Assembly: GCA_023423935.1 (NCBI GenBank)
Contig: JAFAEQ010000063.1
Span: 43,048-107,047 of the forward strand
Direction of reading: 5' to 3'
DNA length: 64,000 nt
Source of the DNA: Pseudomonadota bacterium
GTDB taxonomy: Bacteria; Pseudomonadota; Gammaproteobacteria; Steroidobacterales; Steroidobacteraceae
Under the pieces are notes generated by a model that saw only the letters and a program-made list of their open reading frames with translations, had not been told where the DNA came from and did no database searches. Position numbers and translations under genes: made by a program. Below, in pieces: positions 63,120 to 64,000 of the stretch (position 1 is its first letter; each line of letters begins with the position of its first letter).

Positions 63120-63187
63120 TCAGCTTGCGCAGGCACAGTGCGCACGCGCTCGAGCCCGCACCAGAATGGCGATGCCGAACTCGATGC

Positions 63188-63760
63188 TCAGTTCAACAGA
63201 TCGGCCATCTCGAGCACTGATTTCGCGACATCGCCCATACGTCGATTGCGCTCCATCGCCATGCGCCGCAGCGTGTGATAGGCCTCGTCCTCGCTCAATC
63301 CGCGCGCCTTCATGAGCAATCCCTTCGCGCGCTCAACGAACTTGCGTTCTGTCAGTTTCTGTTGTGCGGCATTCAGTTCCGTTCGCAGCTCCACAATGAA
63401 CTCGTGCCGCATCAACGCCACGCGCACGATCGCAGGAACACGCTCCGCACTCAGCCCATCGACCACATACGCATCTGCGCCCGCGCGTACCGCCCGGCCG
63501 ACCGCCTGCTCGGACGAATCCTCTGCAAACACCACCAGCGGCAACGAATGCTCGCCCATGGCATCGACGAGTCGATCCAGCAGATCGAGTTGCGGCGATT
63601 GAATCTGCAACACGATCAGCTCGGCACGCAGTTGATCGACCGCAGGCAAAGGCGCGTCGGGAGAGGCGATCTGCGCAGTTTCATGTCCGGCGAGCTTCAG
63701 ACCCGCACGGATGATGTCCGCACGTTCGGACGACTCGGCAATGAGCAGTGCACGCACCAT
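63188..63760 (-). CDS. ANTAR-domain regulator (NasT-like) with degenerate receiver
   Basis: 190 aa. Receiver-like fold in residues 1-120 and an ANTAR RNA-binding domain at about 128-185 (ERKFVERAKGLLMKARGLSEDEAYHTLRRMAMERNRRMGDVAKSVLEMADLL). NasT proteins bind two-hairpin leader RNAs and prevent termination in nitrate-assimilation operons. The phosphoacceptor Asp is replaced by Gln52 (IVLQIQSP instead of IDxES/DxDSP), and the N-terminal acidic pair is only Glu9. Phosphorylation-based control therefore seems lost. A NasS partner or nitrate genes are not in this window and may lie beyond position 64000. Confidence 0.88.
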   Translation of the reverse strand: MVRALLIAESSERADIIRAGLKLAGHETAQIASPDAPLPAVDQLRAELIVLQIQSPQLDLLDRLVDAMGEHSLPLVVFAEDSSEQAVGRAVRAGADAYVVDGLSAERVPAIVRVALMRHEFIVELRTELNAAQQKLTERKFVERAKGLLMKARGLSEDEAYHTLRRMAMERNRRMGDVAKSVLEMADLLN

Positions 63761-63812
63761 GGGCGATCCGTTGTTGGGATATCCCGGAGGTGCAAGGAGA
63801 ATGCCAGAGAGA

Positions 63813-63874
63813 CTAGGCCCTGGGTCCTAAGCCCTAGGCGCTAGGTCCTAGGCTCTAGGCTCTAGGCTCTAGGA
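63813..63874. repeat. CCTAGG/CTCTAGG direct repeat array
   Basis: GCTCTAGG-type units follow one another from 63855, preceded by CCCTAGGCG and TAGGTCCTAGG variants; seven CTAG tetranucleotides occur within about 62 bases. The array lies upstream of the ANTAR gene. The remaining bases to the end of the window (63875-64000) contain nothing I can support as a gene. Confidence 0.8.
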
Positions 63875-64000
63875 AGAATGCGCGCTGCGCGCGACGGTAC
63901 CCTCACTGCTTGAAAGCATCAGGCCTGGCGCCTCATGACCCGTAACTGCCGATCAGTAAGTGATGTCACCCCGGCGAAGGCGCGGAAGGCGGGCGAACTG

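Overview
The window is a high-GC chromosomal segment with dense, mostly single-gene or two-to-four-gene transcription units. The gene set fits a free-living, Gram-negative, aerobic proteobacterium: outer-membrane and lipoprotein genes, RpoE-type sigma/anti-sigma pair, lipid A phosphoethanolamine transferase, Kup, BON/OsmY proteins and NasT-type antiterminator. A gammaproteobacterium near the Steroidobacter/Nevskia/Xanthomonad groups is my best guess; this is inference from gene content, not a phylogeny. I saw no rRNA or tRNA gene, prophage, integrase, transposase or CRISPR array.

Layout. 0-5 kb: an imelysin / di-haem oxidoreductase / DUF1513 (iron-uptake type) operon followed by an outer-membrane barrel protein. 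5-9.6 kb: AraC regulator, small DUF2127/DUF3175/DUF6496 proteins and a YadGH-type ABC exporter. 9.7-18 kb: a hidden DUF3565 gene, a coiled-coil protein, NUDIX hydrolase, two EamA transporters, an M19 dipeptidase plus amidohydrolase pair, a stress-type protein, a DUF333 lipoprotein and YihY. 19-29 kb: SDR, a glycine/arginine-rich BON protein, a translationally coupled four-gene signalling operon (CHASE3-GAF hybrid kinase with three receivers, CheR, CheB, receiver-kinase), and two small stress-type genes. 29-39 kb: EptA-type transferase, TreZ, RidA, a tandem-repeat block, DinB, MarC, ClsC-type phospholipase D and small enzymes. 40-45 kb: a central-carbon module in which a fused acetate kinase-PduL phosphotransacetylase is divergent from a phosphoketolase; phosphoketolase makes acetyl phosphate, and the fusion could turn it into acetate plus ATP or into acetyl-CoA. 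45-52 kb: NlpE/META lipoprotein, a large DUF748 protein, PcaF-type thiolase and two DMT transporters. 52-59 kb: MocR regulator, two tiny proteins, LysR regulator, zinc-ribbon protein, VOC, pirin, DUF6249. 59-64 kb: ECF sigma factor with anti-sigma factor, Kup, and an ANTAR regulator with a degenerate receiver.

The most unusual features are (1) the acetate kinase-PduL fusion opposite phosphoketolase, and (2) an abundance of short repeat families in intergenic gaps. Two of these are tandem arrays (about 177 and 118 bp units) that contain copied pieces of the neighbouring gene, and several others run into the stop codons of flanking genes and so form the last codons of the proteins. Coordinates of starts were moved from the longest open frame to an internal start where a Shine-Dalgarno sequence, signal peptide or family alignment supported it.
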